From: Pseudomonas paracarnis
Lineage (GTDB): Bacteria; Pseudomonadota; Gammaproteobacteria; Pseudomonadales; Pseudomonadaceae
Length of the DNA: 64,000 bases
Direction: 5' to 3'
NCBI RefSeq assembly: GCF_904063055.1
Contig: NZ_CAJFCN010000007.1
Coordinates: 248,001 to 312,000, forward strand
Below, in pieces: positions 28,951 to 37,104 of this stretch. The notes beneath the pieces were generated by a model. It was not told the DNA's origin. It searched no databases and worked only from the letters and a program-made list of their open reading frames with translations. The position numbers were made by a program, and so were the translations under genes. Every line of letters begins with the position of its first letter. Position 1 is the stretch's first letter.

Positions 28951-29706
28951 ATGCGTCGCACTATGGTAGCTGGTAACTGGAAGATGCACGGTACCCGCGC
29001 CAGTGTCGCTGAGCTGATCAACGGCCTTCGTCACTTGGCCTTGCCTAGCGGTGTTGACGTCGCGGTGTTCCCGCCTTGCTTGCATATCAACCAAGTGGTT
29101 GATGGCTTGAAGGGCAAGTCGATTCAGGTCGGCGCGCAGAACTCTGCGGTAGAGCCGATGCAAGGTGCGTTGACCGGCGAGATTTCGCCGAGTCAGCTGG
29201 TTGATGCGGGTTGTTCCTATGTGCTTGTCGGGCACTCCGAGCGTCGCCAGATGATGGGCGAGCGGGATGGGACGCTCAACCGCAAGTTCGCCGCAGCACA
29301 GGCTTGTGGCTTGATTCCGGTGTTGTGCATAGGGGAGACCCTTGAGCAGCGCGAATCGGGCAAGACTCTTGAAGTTGTCTCGCGTCAGCTGGGCAGCATC
29401 ATCGAGGAGCTGGGTGTTGGTGCATTTGCAAAGGCAGTTATTGCTTACGAGCCGGTCTGGGCCATTGGCACCGGGCTGACTGCTACGCCGCAACAGGCGC
29501 AGGATGTGCACGCAGCCATCCGCGCGCAGTTGGCGGCAGAGAATTCTGAAGTCGCACAAGGTGTGCGGCTTCTATACGGCGGCAGCGTGAAGGCGGCCAA
29601 TGCGGTCGAACTGTTCGGCATGCCGGATATCGATGGGGGGCTCATTGGTGGAGCTTCCCTGAATGCAGATGAGTTCGGTGCGATCTGTCGCGCCGCGGGA
29701 AACTGA
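28951..29706 (+). CDS. tpiA: Triosephosphate isomerase
   Basis: Interconverts dihydroxyacetone phosphate and glyceraldehyde-3-phosphate. 251 aa TIM barrel with VAGNWKMHG (substrate Lys), VLVGHSERR (catalytic His), AYEPVWAIGTG (catalytic Glu) and LYGGSVKAAN (phosphate loop). It lies between glmM and secG, the usual pseudomonad order. Confidence 0.98.
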   Translation: MRRTMVAGNWKMHGTRASVAELINGLRHLALPSGVDVAVFPPCLHINQVVDGLKGKSIQVGAQNSAVEPMQGALTGEISPSQLVDAGCSYVLVGHSERRQMMGERDGTLNRKFAAAQACGLIPVLCIGETLEQRESGKTLEVVSRQLGSIIEELGVGAFAKAVIAYEPVWAIGTGLTATPQQAQDVHAAIRAQLAAENSEVAQGVRLLYGGSVKAANAVELFGMPDIDGGLIGGASLNADEFGAICRAAGN

Positions 29707-29710
29707 AAAA

Positions 29711-30094
29711 ATGCTGGAAACAGTCGTAGTCGTTTTTCATCTGTTGGCTGCCCTGAGCGTAGTTGCTCTGGTTTTGTTGCAACAGGGTAAAGGTGCGGAT
29801 GCTGGTGCGTCTTTCGGTGCAGGTGCTTCAAATACTGTGTTCGGAAGCCAAGGTTCCTCTACCTTTCTTAGTAAGTTTACTGCTATACTTGCCGCAGGTT
29901 TCTTCATAACCAGCTTAGGGTTAGGTTACTTTGCTAAAGAGAAAGCTCATGTGCTGACTCAAGTAGGTTTGCCAAACCCAGCAGTGTTGGAAGTTCCAAA
30001 AGCAAAACCGGCTTCTGATGATGTCCCGGTGCTTCAAGAGCAAAAGTCGGCTACTCCAGCGACTGACGTACCTCCAGCTCAAGAGCAGAAGTAA
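29711..30094 (+). CDS. secG: Preprotein translocase subunit SecG
   Basis: Small membrane subunit of SecYEG, 127 aa. The start MLETVVVVFHLLAALSVV at 29711 is 4 bp after tpiA, and a longer in-frame start inside tpiA is rejected. Two membrane helices (about 3-23 and 53-72) flank the conserved LVLLQQGKGADAGASFG segment. The C-terminal 50 residues are an unstructured Pro/Gln/Glu-rich tail. The two tRNA genes follow. Confidence 0.95.
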   Translation: MLETVVVVFHLLAALSVVALVLLQQGKGADAGASFGAGASNTVFGSQGSSTFLSKFTAILAAGFFITSLGLGYFAKEKAHVLTQVGLPNPAVLEVPKAKPASDDVPVLQEQKSATPATDVPPAQEQK

Positions 30095-30116
30095 GAAGGG
30101 TTGTAAGCGCTGTATT

Positions 30117-30202
30117 GCCGAGGTGGTGGAATTGGTAGACACGCAACCTTGAGGTGGTTGTGCCCATAGGGTGTAGGGGTTCGAGTCCCCTTCTCGGTAC
30201 CA
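30117..30202 (+). tRNA. tRNA-Leu (anticodon GAG)
   Basis: 86-nt class II tRNA with a long variable arm. The acceptor GCCGAGG pairs with TCTCGGT (two G-U), the anticodon loop is CTTGAGG, the T-loop is GGTTCGAGTCC, and CCA is encoded. Located 22 bp after secG, so it is perhaps co-transcribed with it. Confidence 0.96.
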
Positions 30203-30211
30203 ATTATCAGG

Positions 30212-30236
30212 AGAGCCCGCTGTTGCGGGCTTTCTT
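30212..30236 (+). terminator. Terminator after tRNA-Leu
   Basis: AGCCCGC-TGTT-GCGGGCT hairpin followed by TTCTTG, 10 bp after the tRNA. Confidence 0.75.
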
Positions 30237-30253
30237 GTAGGTGGAAGGTTACA

Positions 30254-30282
30254 TTGACCCTGTAAGGGATCGGTCGTATACT
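30254..30282 (+). promoter_or_regulatory. Sigma-70 promoter of tRNA-fMet
   Basis: TTGACC (30254-30259) and TATACT (30277-30282) are separated by 17 nt. The -10 is followed by a G+C-rich discriminator (TCCGCCCC), the kind associated with stringent control of stable RNA genes. Confidence 0.82.
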
Positions 30283-30298
30283 TCCGCCCCAGCTTTGT

Positions 30299-30375
<77 letters not shown>

Positions 30376-30385
30376 GTTTTAGCGG

Positions 30386-30408
30386 AGCCCCTTTTAAGGG
30401 GCTTTTTG
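30386..30408 (+). terminator. Terminator after tRNA-fMet
   Basis: AGCCCCTT and AAGGGGCT arms followed by T5, 10 bp after the tRNA. Confidence 0.85.
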
Positions 30409-30424
30409 TTAGCTGGACACTTTC

Positions 30425-30476
30425 AACGCCGCTGTTCGACGGCGTTTCAAGGATGGGCGTTTCGCCCATTTTTTTA
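30425..30476 (+). terminator. Tandem hairpins upstream of rimP
   Basis: A first hairpin (AACGCCG/CGGCGTT, 30425-30446) is followed by a second (ATGGGCG-TTT-CGCCCAT, 30453-30469) with a T8 run. With the tRNA terminator this makes three hairpins in 90 bp ahead of the nusA operon. In E. coli partial termination between metY and nusA is relieved under NusA control; a similar role is possible here. Confidence 0.75.
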
Positions 30477-30515
30477 TTTTGCACAGCATGCACATACATG
30501 CACGAGGGGGTTCAG

Positions 30516-30974
30516 GTGTCGAGCAAGCTAGAAGAGTTGCAGGCCTTGTTGGCCCCGGTGGTCGTGGCCCTAGGCTATGAATGCTGGGGTATTGAGTTTT
30601 CGGCTCAAGGTCGCCACTCAATGTTGCGCGTTTATATCGATAAAGAGGGCGGTGTGCTGGTGGACGATTGTGCCATTGTCAGCCGTCAGATCAGCGGTGT
30701 GCTGGATGTTGAAGATCCAATCTCCGTTGAATACACCCTTGAAGTTTCCTCGCCAGGCATGGAACGCCCACTGTTCACTATCGAGCAGTTTGCTAAATAT
30801 GCCGGTGAACAAGTGAAGATCAAGCTGCGCTCCCCCTTTGAAGGGCGACGCAACTTTCAGGGCCTTCTGCGCGGTGTAGAAGAGCAGGATGTCGTGGTGC
30901 AGGTAGAAGACCACGAGTTCCTGTTGCCGATCGATATGATCGACAAGGCCAACATTATTCCCAGTTTTGACTGA
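30516..30974 (+). CDS. rimP: Ribosome maturation factor RimP
   Basis: 30S maturation factor, 152 aa. The GTG at 30516 is taken as start because GAGGGGG lies 5 nt upstream and the protein begins SSKLEELQALLAPVV as in orthologues; an in-frame ATG 18 bp upstream is less likely. Conserved GYECWGIEF and LEVSSPGMERPL segments. First gene of the nusA-infB operon. Confidence 0.95.
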   Translation: MSSKLEELQALLAPVVVALGYECWGIEFSAQGRHSMLRVYIDKEGGVLVDDCAIVSRQISGVLDVEDPISVEYTLEVSSPGMERPLFTIEQFAKYAGEQVKIKLRSPFEGRRNFQGLLRGVEEQDVVVQVEDHEFLLPIDMIDKANIIPSFD

Positions 30975-31021
30975 GACGCGGATCCCGCGGATCCAATGGC
31001 TTGCGAAAGGCGAGGCGTACG

Positions 31022-32503
31022 ATGAGCAAAGAAGTACTGCTGGTTGTTGAGTCGGTATCCAATGAAAAGGGTGTACCGGCAAGCGTGATTTTTGAAGCGT
31101 TGGAGCTGGCCCTGGCCACTGCTACCAAGAAACGTTTTGAAGACGAAGTAGATCTGCGTGTGGAAATCAACCGCCACACCGGTGCCTATGAGACTTTCCG
31201 TCGCTGGACGGTGGTCGAAGAGGACGATCTTGATGATCCGGCCATCGAAACCTGGCCAAGCAAGGTTGCGCAAACGCATCCGGGCGCTCAGGTTGGCGAT
31301 GTTGTCGAAGAAAAGATCGAGTCGATCGAATTCGGCCGTATTGCTGCACAGACCGCCAAGCAGGTCATTGTGCAGAAGGTTCGCGAAGCCGAGCGCGCTC
31401 AAGTCGTTGACGCCTATCGCGAACGCCTGGGTGAAATCATCTCTGGCACCGTGAAAAAAGTTACCCGCGACAACGTGATCGTCGACCTGGGCAACAACGC
31501 CGAAGCGTTGCTGGCCCGCGAAGACATCATCTCTCGCGAAACCTTCCGTGTCGGCGTGCGTCTGCGTGCGCTGCTCAAGGAAATCCGCACCGAGAACCGC
31601 GGCCCGCAGTTGATCCTGTCGCGTACCGCGCCGGAAATGCTGATCGAGCTGTTCCGTATCGAAGTGCCGGAAATCGCCGAAGGCCTGATCGAAGTGATGG
31701 CTGCGTCCCGTGACCCGGGTTCGCGTGCCAAGATCGCGGTCCGCTCCAAGGACAAACGCATCGACCCGCAAGGCGCTTGCATCGGTATGCGCGGTTCGCG
31801 CGTCCAGGCAGTGTCGGGAGAATTGGGCGGTGAGCGTGTGGACATCGTCCTGTGGGACGATAACCCGGCGCAGTTCGTGATCAACGCCATGTCGCCAGCT
31901 GAAGTGGCGGCAATTATCGTTGACGAAGATGCCCATGCAATGGACATCGCCGTTGGCGCAGACAATCTGGCTCAGGCCATTGGTCGTGGTGGTCAGAACG
32001 TGCGTCTGGCCAGCCAACTGACCGGCTGGACCCTGAACGTGATGACCGAATCGGACATCCAGGCTAAGCAGCAAGCTGAAACCGGTGACATCCTGCGCAA
32101 CTTCATCGAAGAGTTGGAAGTCGATGAAGAACTGGCACAGGTGCTGGTAGATGAAGGCTTCACCAGCCTGGAAGAGATTGCCTACGTACCGTTGGAAGAA
32201 ATGCTCAACATCGACGGCTTTGACGAGGATATCGTCAACGAGCTCCGCGCTCGGGCCAAGGATCGTTTGTTGACTAAAGCCATCGCTACTGAGGAAAAGC
32301 TGGCAGACGCCCATCCGGCCGAAGACCTGCTCTCGCTTGAGGGTATGGACAAGGATTTGGCGATGGAACTGGCGGTGCGCGGCGTAATTACCCGCGAAGA
32401 CCTGGCCGAGCAGTCTATTGACGATCTGCTCGACATCGACGGCATTGACGAAGATCGTGCCGGCAAGTTGATCATGGCCGCCCGAGCCCATTGGTTCGAG
32501 TAA
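31022..32503 (+). CDS. nusA: Transcription termination/antitermination factor NusA
   Basis: 493 aa. N-terminal RNA-polymerase-binding domain from MSKEVLLVVESVSNEKG; S1 domain (ISGTVKKVTRDNVIVDLGNNAEALL); two KH domains with CIGMRGSRVQAV and AIGRGGQNVRLA; and two C-terminal acidic repeats (LVDEGFTSLEEIAYVP and LAVRGVITREDLAE types), as in E. coli. It follows rimP by 47 bp. Confidence 0.98.
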   Translation: MSKEVLLVVESVSNEKGVPASVIFEALELALATATKKRFEDEVDLRVEINRHTGAYETFRRWTVVEEDDLDDPAIETWPSKVAQTHPGAQVGDVVEEKIESIEFGRIAAQTAKQVIVQKVREAERAQVVDAYRERLGEIISGTVKKVTRDNVIVDLGNNAEALLAREDIISRETFRVGVRLRALLKEIRTENRGPQLILSRTAPEMLIELFRIEVPEIAEGLIEVMAASRDPGSRAKIAVRSKDKRIDPQGACIGMRGSRVQAVSGELGGERVDIVLWDDNPAQFVINAMSPAEVAAIIVDEDAHAMDIAVGADNLAQAIGRGGQNVRLASQLTGWTLNVMTESDIQAKQQAETGDILRNFIEELEVDEELAQVLVDEGFTSLEEIAYVPLEEMLNIDGFDEDIVNELRARAKDRLLTKAIATEEKLADAHPAEDLLSLEGMDKDLAMELAVRGVITREDLAEQSIDDLLDIDGIDEDRAGKLIMAARAHWFE

Positions 32504-32530
32504 TTAGGCGCGGCCTGAGGAGAGAAGTGC

Positions 32531-35047
32531 ATGACGCAAGTCACGGTGAAACAACTGGCCGATGAGGTCAAAACACCGGTAGAGCGCCTGTTGCAGCAGA
32601 TGCGTGAGGCAGGTCTGCCGCACACCGCCGCCGATGAAGGTGTGAGCGATAGTGAGAAGCAGTCTTTGCTGACTCACTTGAAGAGCAGCCACAAGGCGAA
32701 AGTGGAAGAACCGCGCAAGATTACATTGCAGCGCAAAACCACCAGCACCCTGCGGGTTGCAGGTAGCAAGAGCATCAGCGTTGAAGTACGCAAGAAGAAA
32801 GTCTTCGTACAGCGCAGCCCGGAAGAAATCGAAGCCGAGCGCAAACGCGAGCTGGAAGAACGTCGCGCAGTAGAAAATGCTGCACGTCAGAAGGCTGAAG
32901 AAGAAGCCAAGCGTCGCGCCGAAGAAGAAGCGCGTCGCCAGCCTGCTGCTGCGCAACCTGCTGCCACTGACGCGGTCGCCGCCCCTGTTGAAGCTGTGCG
33001 TGAGGCTGCCCCGGCTGCCGCCGCACCTGCTCCTGCAGCAGACGCCCGCAAGCGCGACGAGCCTCGTCGTCCGGACAAACCACGTGCTGACGACAACAAT
33101 CGTCGCGGTGGTGGTGGCGATGGCGAGCGTAAAAACGCTCCGCACCGCGCCTCGGTCAAAGAGAAAGCGCCTGCGCCACGCGTTGCCCCACGTACCACCG
33201 ACGAAGAAAGCGATGGCTTCCGTCGTGGTGGTCGCGGCAAGGCCAAGCTGAAGAAGCGCAACGCCCACGGTTTCCAGAGCCCAACCGGCCCTGTCGTGCG
33301 TGAAGTGAAGATCGGCGAGACCATCACTGTGGGCGATCTGGCCCAGCAGATGTCGGTCAAGGCTGCTGAAATCATCAAGTTCATGTTCAAGCTGGGCACT
33401 CCGGCCACCATCAACCAGGTACTGGACCAGGAAACTGCCCAGTTGGTTGCTGAAGAGCTGGGCCACAAAGTGACCCTGGTCAGCGACACCGCCCTGGAAG
33501 ATTCCCTGGCCGAGTCCCTGAAGTTTGAAGGTGAAGCGGTTTCCCGTGCGCCGGTCGTGACCGTAATGGGCCACGTTGACCACGGTAAGACTTCCCTGCT
33601 CGACTACATCCGTCGTGCCAAGGTTGCCGCAGGCGAAGCCGGTGGTATTACCCAGCACATCGGTGCATACCACGTTGAAACCGAACGCGGCATGGTCACC
33701 TTCCTCGACACCCCAGGTCACGCCGCGTTTACCGCAATGCGTGCCCGTGGTGCCAAGGCGACCGACATCGTCATCCTGGTGGTTGCAGCGGACGACGGCG
33801 TAATGCCGCAGACCATTGAAGCCGTCCAGCACGCCAAGGCTGCCGGTGTTCCTCTGGTCGTTGCCGTGAACAAAATCGACAAGCCGGGCGCCGATCTCGA
33901 TCGCATCCGTAGCGAACTGTCGGTTCACGGCGTGACGTCCGAGGAATGGGGTGGCGAGACGCCATTCGTATCGGTCTCGGCGAAAATGGGTACCGGCGTT
34001 GACGAACTGCTCGAAGCGGTCCTGTTGCAAGCCGAAGTCCTGGAACTGACCGCTACTCCATCGGCTCCTGGCCGTGGCGTCGTGGTGGAGTCCCGTCTCG
34101 ACAAGGGCCGTGGCCCGGTTGCCACCGTGCTGGTCCAAGACGGTACCCTGCGCCAAGGCGACATGGTACTGGTCGGTTCGAACTACGGCCGTGTACGTGC
34201 CATGCTCGACGAGAACGGCAAGCCAATCAAGGAAGCAGGCCCTGCTATCCCAGTCGAGATTCTCGGCCTGGACGGTACGCCGGACGCTGGCGACGAGATG
34301 AGCGTAGTGGCTGATGAGAAGAAAGCCCGTGAAGTGGCTCTGTTCCGTCAAGGCAAGTTCCGCGAGGTCAAGCTGGCCCGTGCTCACGCCGGCAAGCTGG
34401 AAAACATCTTCGAGAACATGGGCCAGGAAGAGAAGAAGACGCTTAACATCGTCCTCAAGTCTGACGTTCGTGGTTCCCTCGAAGCGTTGAACGGCGCCTT
34501 GAACGGCCTGGGTAACGACGAAGTGCAAGTGCGCGTTGTCGGTGGCGGTGTCGGTGGTATCACCGAATCCGACGCCAACCTGGCACTGGCTTCCAACGCT
34601 GTACTGTTCGGCTTCAACGTGCGTGCCGATGCTGGCGCTCGCAAGATCGTCGAGCAGGAAGGCCTGGACATGCGTTACTACAACGTCATCTACGACATCA
34701 TCGAAGACGTCAAGAAGGCCCTTACCGGCATGCTTGGCAGTGACGTCCGGGAGAACATCCTGGGTATCGCCGAGGTGCGTGACGTGTTCCGCTCGCCGAA
34801 ATTCGGCGCGATTGCCGGCTGTATGGTGGTTGAAGGCACTGTGTACCGTAACCGTCCAATCCGTGTACTGCGTGAAGACATCGTTATCTTCGAAGGCGAG
34901 CTGGAATCCCTGCGCCGCTTCAAGGATGACGCTGCCGAAGTACGTGCCGGCATGGAATGCGGTATCGGCGTCAAGAGCTACAACGACGTCAAGGTTGGCG
35001 ACAAGATCGAAGTCTTCGAGAAGGTTCAGGTTGCTCGCAGCCTCTAA
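32531..35047 (+). CDS. infB: Translation initiation factor IF-2
   Basis: 838-aa GTPase that brings fMet-tRNA to the 30S subunit. The N-terminal IF2-N domain is followed by a charged Glu/Arg/Ala-rich linker (about residues 100-240). The G domain has GHVDHGKT near 346, DTPGH and NKID, and domains II-IV complete the C-terminus. 27 bp after nusA. The neighbouring initiator tRNA is its substrate. Confidence 0.98.
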   Translation: MTQVTVKQLADEVKTPVERLLQQMREAGLPHTAADEGVSDSEKQSLLTHLKSSHKAKVEEPRKITLQRKTTSTLRVAGSKSISVEVRKKKVFVQRSPEEIEAERKRELEERRAVENAARQKAEEEAKRRAEEEARRQPAAAQPAATDAVAAPVEAVREAAPAAAAPAPAADARKRDEPRRPDKPRADDNNRRGGGGDGERKNAPHRASVKEKAPAPRVAPRTTDEESDGFRRGGRGKAKLKKRNAHGFQSPTGPVVREVKIGETITVGDLAQQMSVKAAEIIKFMFKLGTPATINQVLDQETAQLVAEELGHKVTLVSDTALEDSLAESLKFEGEAVSRAPVVTVMGHVDHGKTSLLDYIRRAKVAAGEAGGITQHIGAYHVETERGMVTFLDTPGHAAFTAMRARGAKATDIVILVVAADDGVMPQTIEAVQHAKAAGVPLVVAVNKIDKPGADLDRIRSELSVHGVTSEEWGGETPFVSVSAKMGTGVDELLEAVLLQAEVLELTATPSAPGRGVVVESRLDKGRGPVATVLVQDGTLRQGDMVLVGSNYGRVRAMLDENGKPIKEAGPAIPVEILGLDGTPDAGDEMSVVADEKKAREVALFRQGKFREVKLARAHAGKLENIFENMGQEEKKTLNIVLKSDVRGSLEALNGALNGLGNDEVQVRVVGGGVGGITESDANLALASNAVLFGFNVRADAGARKIVEQEGLDMRYYNVIYDIIEDVKKALTGMLGSDVRENILGIAEVRDVFRSPKFGAIAGCMVVEGTVYRNRPIRVLREDIVIFEGELESLRRFKDDAAEVRAGMECGIGVKSYNDVKVGDKIEVFEKVQVARSL

Positions 35048-35116
35048 CTCGCGCACTTCAGGAGCCGCGCAGCGTGTGGGCATGCAGATGCCCCGCGCAG
35101 CGTCAGGACTCTAAAC

Positions 35117-35156
35117 GCAACGCCCGGTCTGGCTTTTGTCAGGCCGGGCGTTTGCC
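35117..35156 (+). other. Long hairpin between infB and rbfA
   Basis: Arms GCAACGCCCGGTCTG and CAGGCCGGGCGTTTGC pair around CTTTTGT in the 159-bp infB-rbfA gap, without a proper T-run. Probably an mRNA processing or partial-termination site within the operon. Confidence 0.55.
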
Positions 35157-35206
35157 GCTTTCAGACCCCACGGGTTTCACCGTGTGGCAGTAACAGGTAA
35201 CAAGAC

Positions 35207-35602
35207 ATGGCAAAAGAATACAGCCGTACCCAGCGTATCGGCGATCAGATGCAGCGTGAGCTGGCCCAACTGATCCGCCGCGAAGTCAAAGACCCACGCG
35301 TTGGCCTGGTCACCATTACCGCTGTTGAAGTGAGCCGTGACGTGGGTCACGCCAAGATCTTCATCACCGTAATGGGGCAGGACAACAGCGAAGAAATTGC
35401 GCAAAGCATCAAGGTGCTCAACTCTGCTGCAGGTTTCCTGCGTATGCAGTTGGCCCGTGAAATGAAGCTGCGCAGCGTTCCACAGTTGCACTTCCACTAC
35501 GACGAAAGCGTCGTGCGTGGCGCGCACCTGTCGGCCCTGATCGAGCGCGCCGTGGCTGAAGACAGCCAGCATCCGTCCACACCTGAAGACGCCAAGGAGT
35601 AA
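35207..35602 (+). CDS. rbfA: 30S ribosome-binding factor RbfA
   Basis: 131-aa KH-fold protein that binds immature 30S subunits and is needed for 16S 5'-end maturation. MAKEYSRTQRIGDQMQRELAQLIRREVKDPR at the N-terminus and RSVPQLHFHYDESV near the C-terminus are typical. Three bases before truB. Confidence 0.97.
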   Translation: MAKEYSRTQRIGDQMQRELAQLIRREVKDPRVGLVTITAVEVSRDVGHAKIFITVMGQDNSEEIAQSIKVLNSAAGFLRMQLAREMKLRSVPQLHFHYDESVVRGAHLSALIERAVAEDSQHPSTPEDAKE

Positions 35603-35605
35603 GCG

Positions 35606-36523
35606 GTGGCTCAGGTCAAACGTATTCGTCGCAACGTCAGTGGCATCATTCTGCTCGACAAACCCATTGGCTTTACCTCCAATGCCGCGTTGCAGAAGGT
35701 TCGCTGGCTGCTCAACGCCGAGAAGGCCGGGCATACCGGCAGCCTTGATCCATTGGCCACCGGTGTATTGCCGTTGTGCTTTGGCGAGGCCACCAAGTTT
35801 TCGCAATACCTACTTGATTCCGACAAGGGTTACGAAACCCTGATGCAACTGGGCAAGACCACCACCACGGCGGATGCCGAAGGTGATGTTTTGCGGGTTC
35901 GCGACGTGACCGTTGGTCGTGCGGATATCGAAGCTGCCTTACCCGCTTTTCGTGGGCAAATCAGTCAGATACCGCCGATGTACTCGGCACTCAAGCGCGA
36001 TGGCCAGCCACTTTACAAGCTGGCACGTGCGGGCGAAGTAGTGGAGCGCGAACCGCGTTCTGTTACTATTGCGCGCTTGGAATTGCTCGCTTGTGAAGGC
36101 GACACTGCCCGTTTGGCCGTGGACTGCAGCAAAGGCACCTATATCCGTACCCTGGTGGAAGATATTGGTGAAAAGCTCGGTTGCGGCGCGTACGTTGCAG
36201 AACTGCGACGCACCCAGGCCGGGCCTTTCAGCCTGGCCCAGACGGTCACGCTGGAAGAGTTGGAAGCGGTACACGCCGAGGGCGGCAATGAAGCGGTTGA
36301 TCGCTTCCTCATGCCATCGGACAGCGGTTTGCTCGATTGGCCGCTGCTGCACTTCTCGGAGCACAGCGCGTTCTACTGGCTCAACGGCCAGCCGGTACGC
36401 GCCCCGGATGCCCCGAAGTTCGGCATGGTGCGAGTACAGGATCATAACGGTCGCTTTATCGGTATCGGTGAAGTGAGCGAAGACGGGCGCATCGCGCCGC
36501 GTCGGCTGATTCGGTCAGAATGA
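35606..36523 (+). CDS. truB: tRNA pseudouridine-55 synthase
   Basis: Makes the T-loop pseudouridine of tRNAs. 305 aa with catalytic Asp48 in GHTGSLDPLATGVLP, KGYETLMQLG and KGTYIRTLVEDIG motifs, and a C-terminal PUA-like region. GTG start directly after rbfA. Confidence 0.97.
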   Translation: MAQVKRIRRNVSGIILLDKPIGFTSNAALQKVRWLLNAEKAGHTGSLDPLATGVLPLCFGEATKFSQYLLDSDKGYETLMQLGKTTTTADAEGDVLRVRDVTVGRADIEAALPAFRGQISQIPPMYSALKRDGQPLYKLARAGEVVEREPRSVTIARLELLACEGDTARLAVDCSKGTYIRTLVEDIGEKLGCGAYVAELRRTQAGPFSLAQTVTLEELEAVHAEGGNEAVDRFLMPSDSGLLDWPLLHFSEHSAFYWLNGQPVRAPDAPKFGMVRVQDHNGRFIGIGEVSEDGRIAPRRLIRSE

Positions 36524-36639
36524 CCGAACGAGTGTGGCTGTTAACAGGCATGGTCAACACTCATTTTTAGATACAGGGATTTGTCCCTGGCCTGTTGAAA
36601 CTGCCCTTTGGGTGGTTTCCTTAAAAAAAGGATTGCCTC

Positions 36640-36909
36640 ATGGCTCTCGACGTTCAAGAAAAAGCACAAATCGTAGCTGACTATCAGCAAGCTGTTGGTG
36701 ACACTGGTTCGCCAGAAGTGCAAGTTGCACTGCTGACCCACAACATCAACAAACTGCAAGGTCACTTCAAGGCCAACGGTAAAGACCACCACTCCCGTCG
36801 TGGTCTGATCCGCATGGTAAACCAGCGCCGTAAGCTGCTGGACTACCTGAAAGGCAAGGATCTGGGTCGTTATCAGACTCTGATCGGTCGCCTGGGTCTG
36901 CGTCGCTAA
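36640..36909 (+). CDS. rpsO: 30S ribosomal protein S15
   Basis: 89 aa, the standard size, with DTGSPEVQVALLT, INKLQGHFKANGKDHHSRRGLIRMVNQRRKLLDYL-type core and LIGRLGLRR end. The 116-bp leader has a small CAGGG/CCCTG hairpin (about 36573-36588), and GGA precedes the ATG. Its own promoter is likely in this leader. Confidence 0.98.
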   Translation: MALDVQEKAQIVADYQQAVGDTGSPEVQVALLTHNINKLQGHFKANGKDHHSRRGLIRMVNQRRKLLDYLKGKDLGRYQTLIGRLGLRR

Positions 36910-37104
36910 TAAGCGATTGCGCTAGAGGTTGGTTGTCTGCCGCGTGTCATCGGGATTCCCGGTGGCCCGTGGTAGGCTCCCAGCCTCAAGTTTTATCTGG
37001 ATACACGTTTTACCCTGGACGAGCGTCGGGCCGATTCCCGGCATTGCCCAAGAATTTCGCAAGAAGACAAGTTCCCCCAAGAGCCACAAAGAAGGTAGGA
37101 CACC

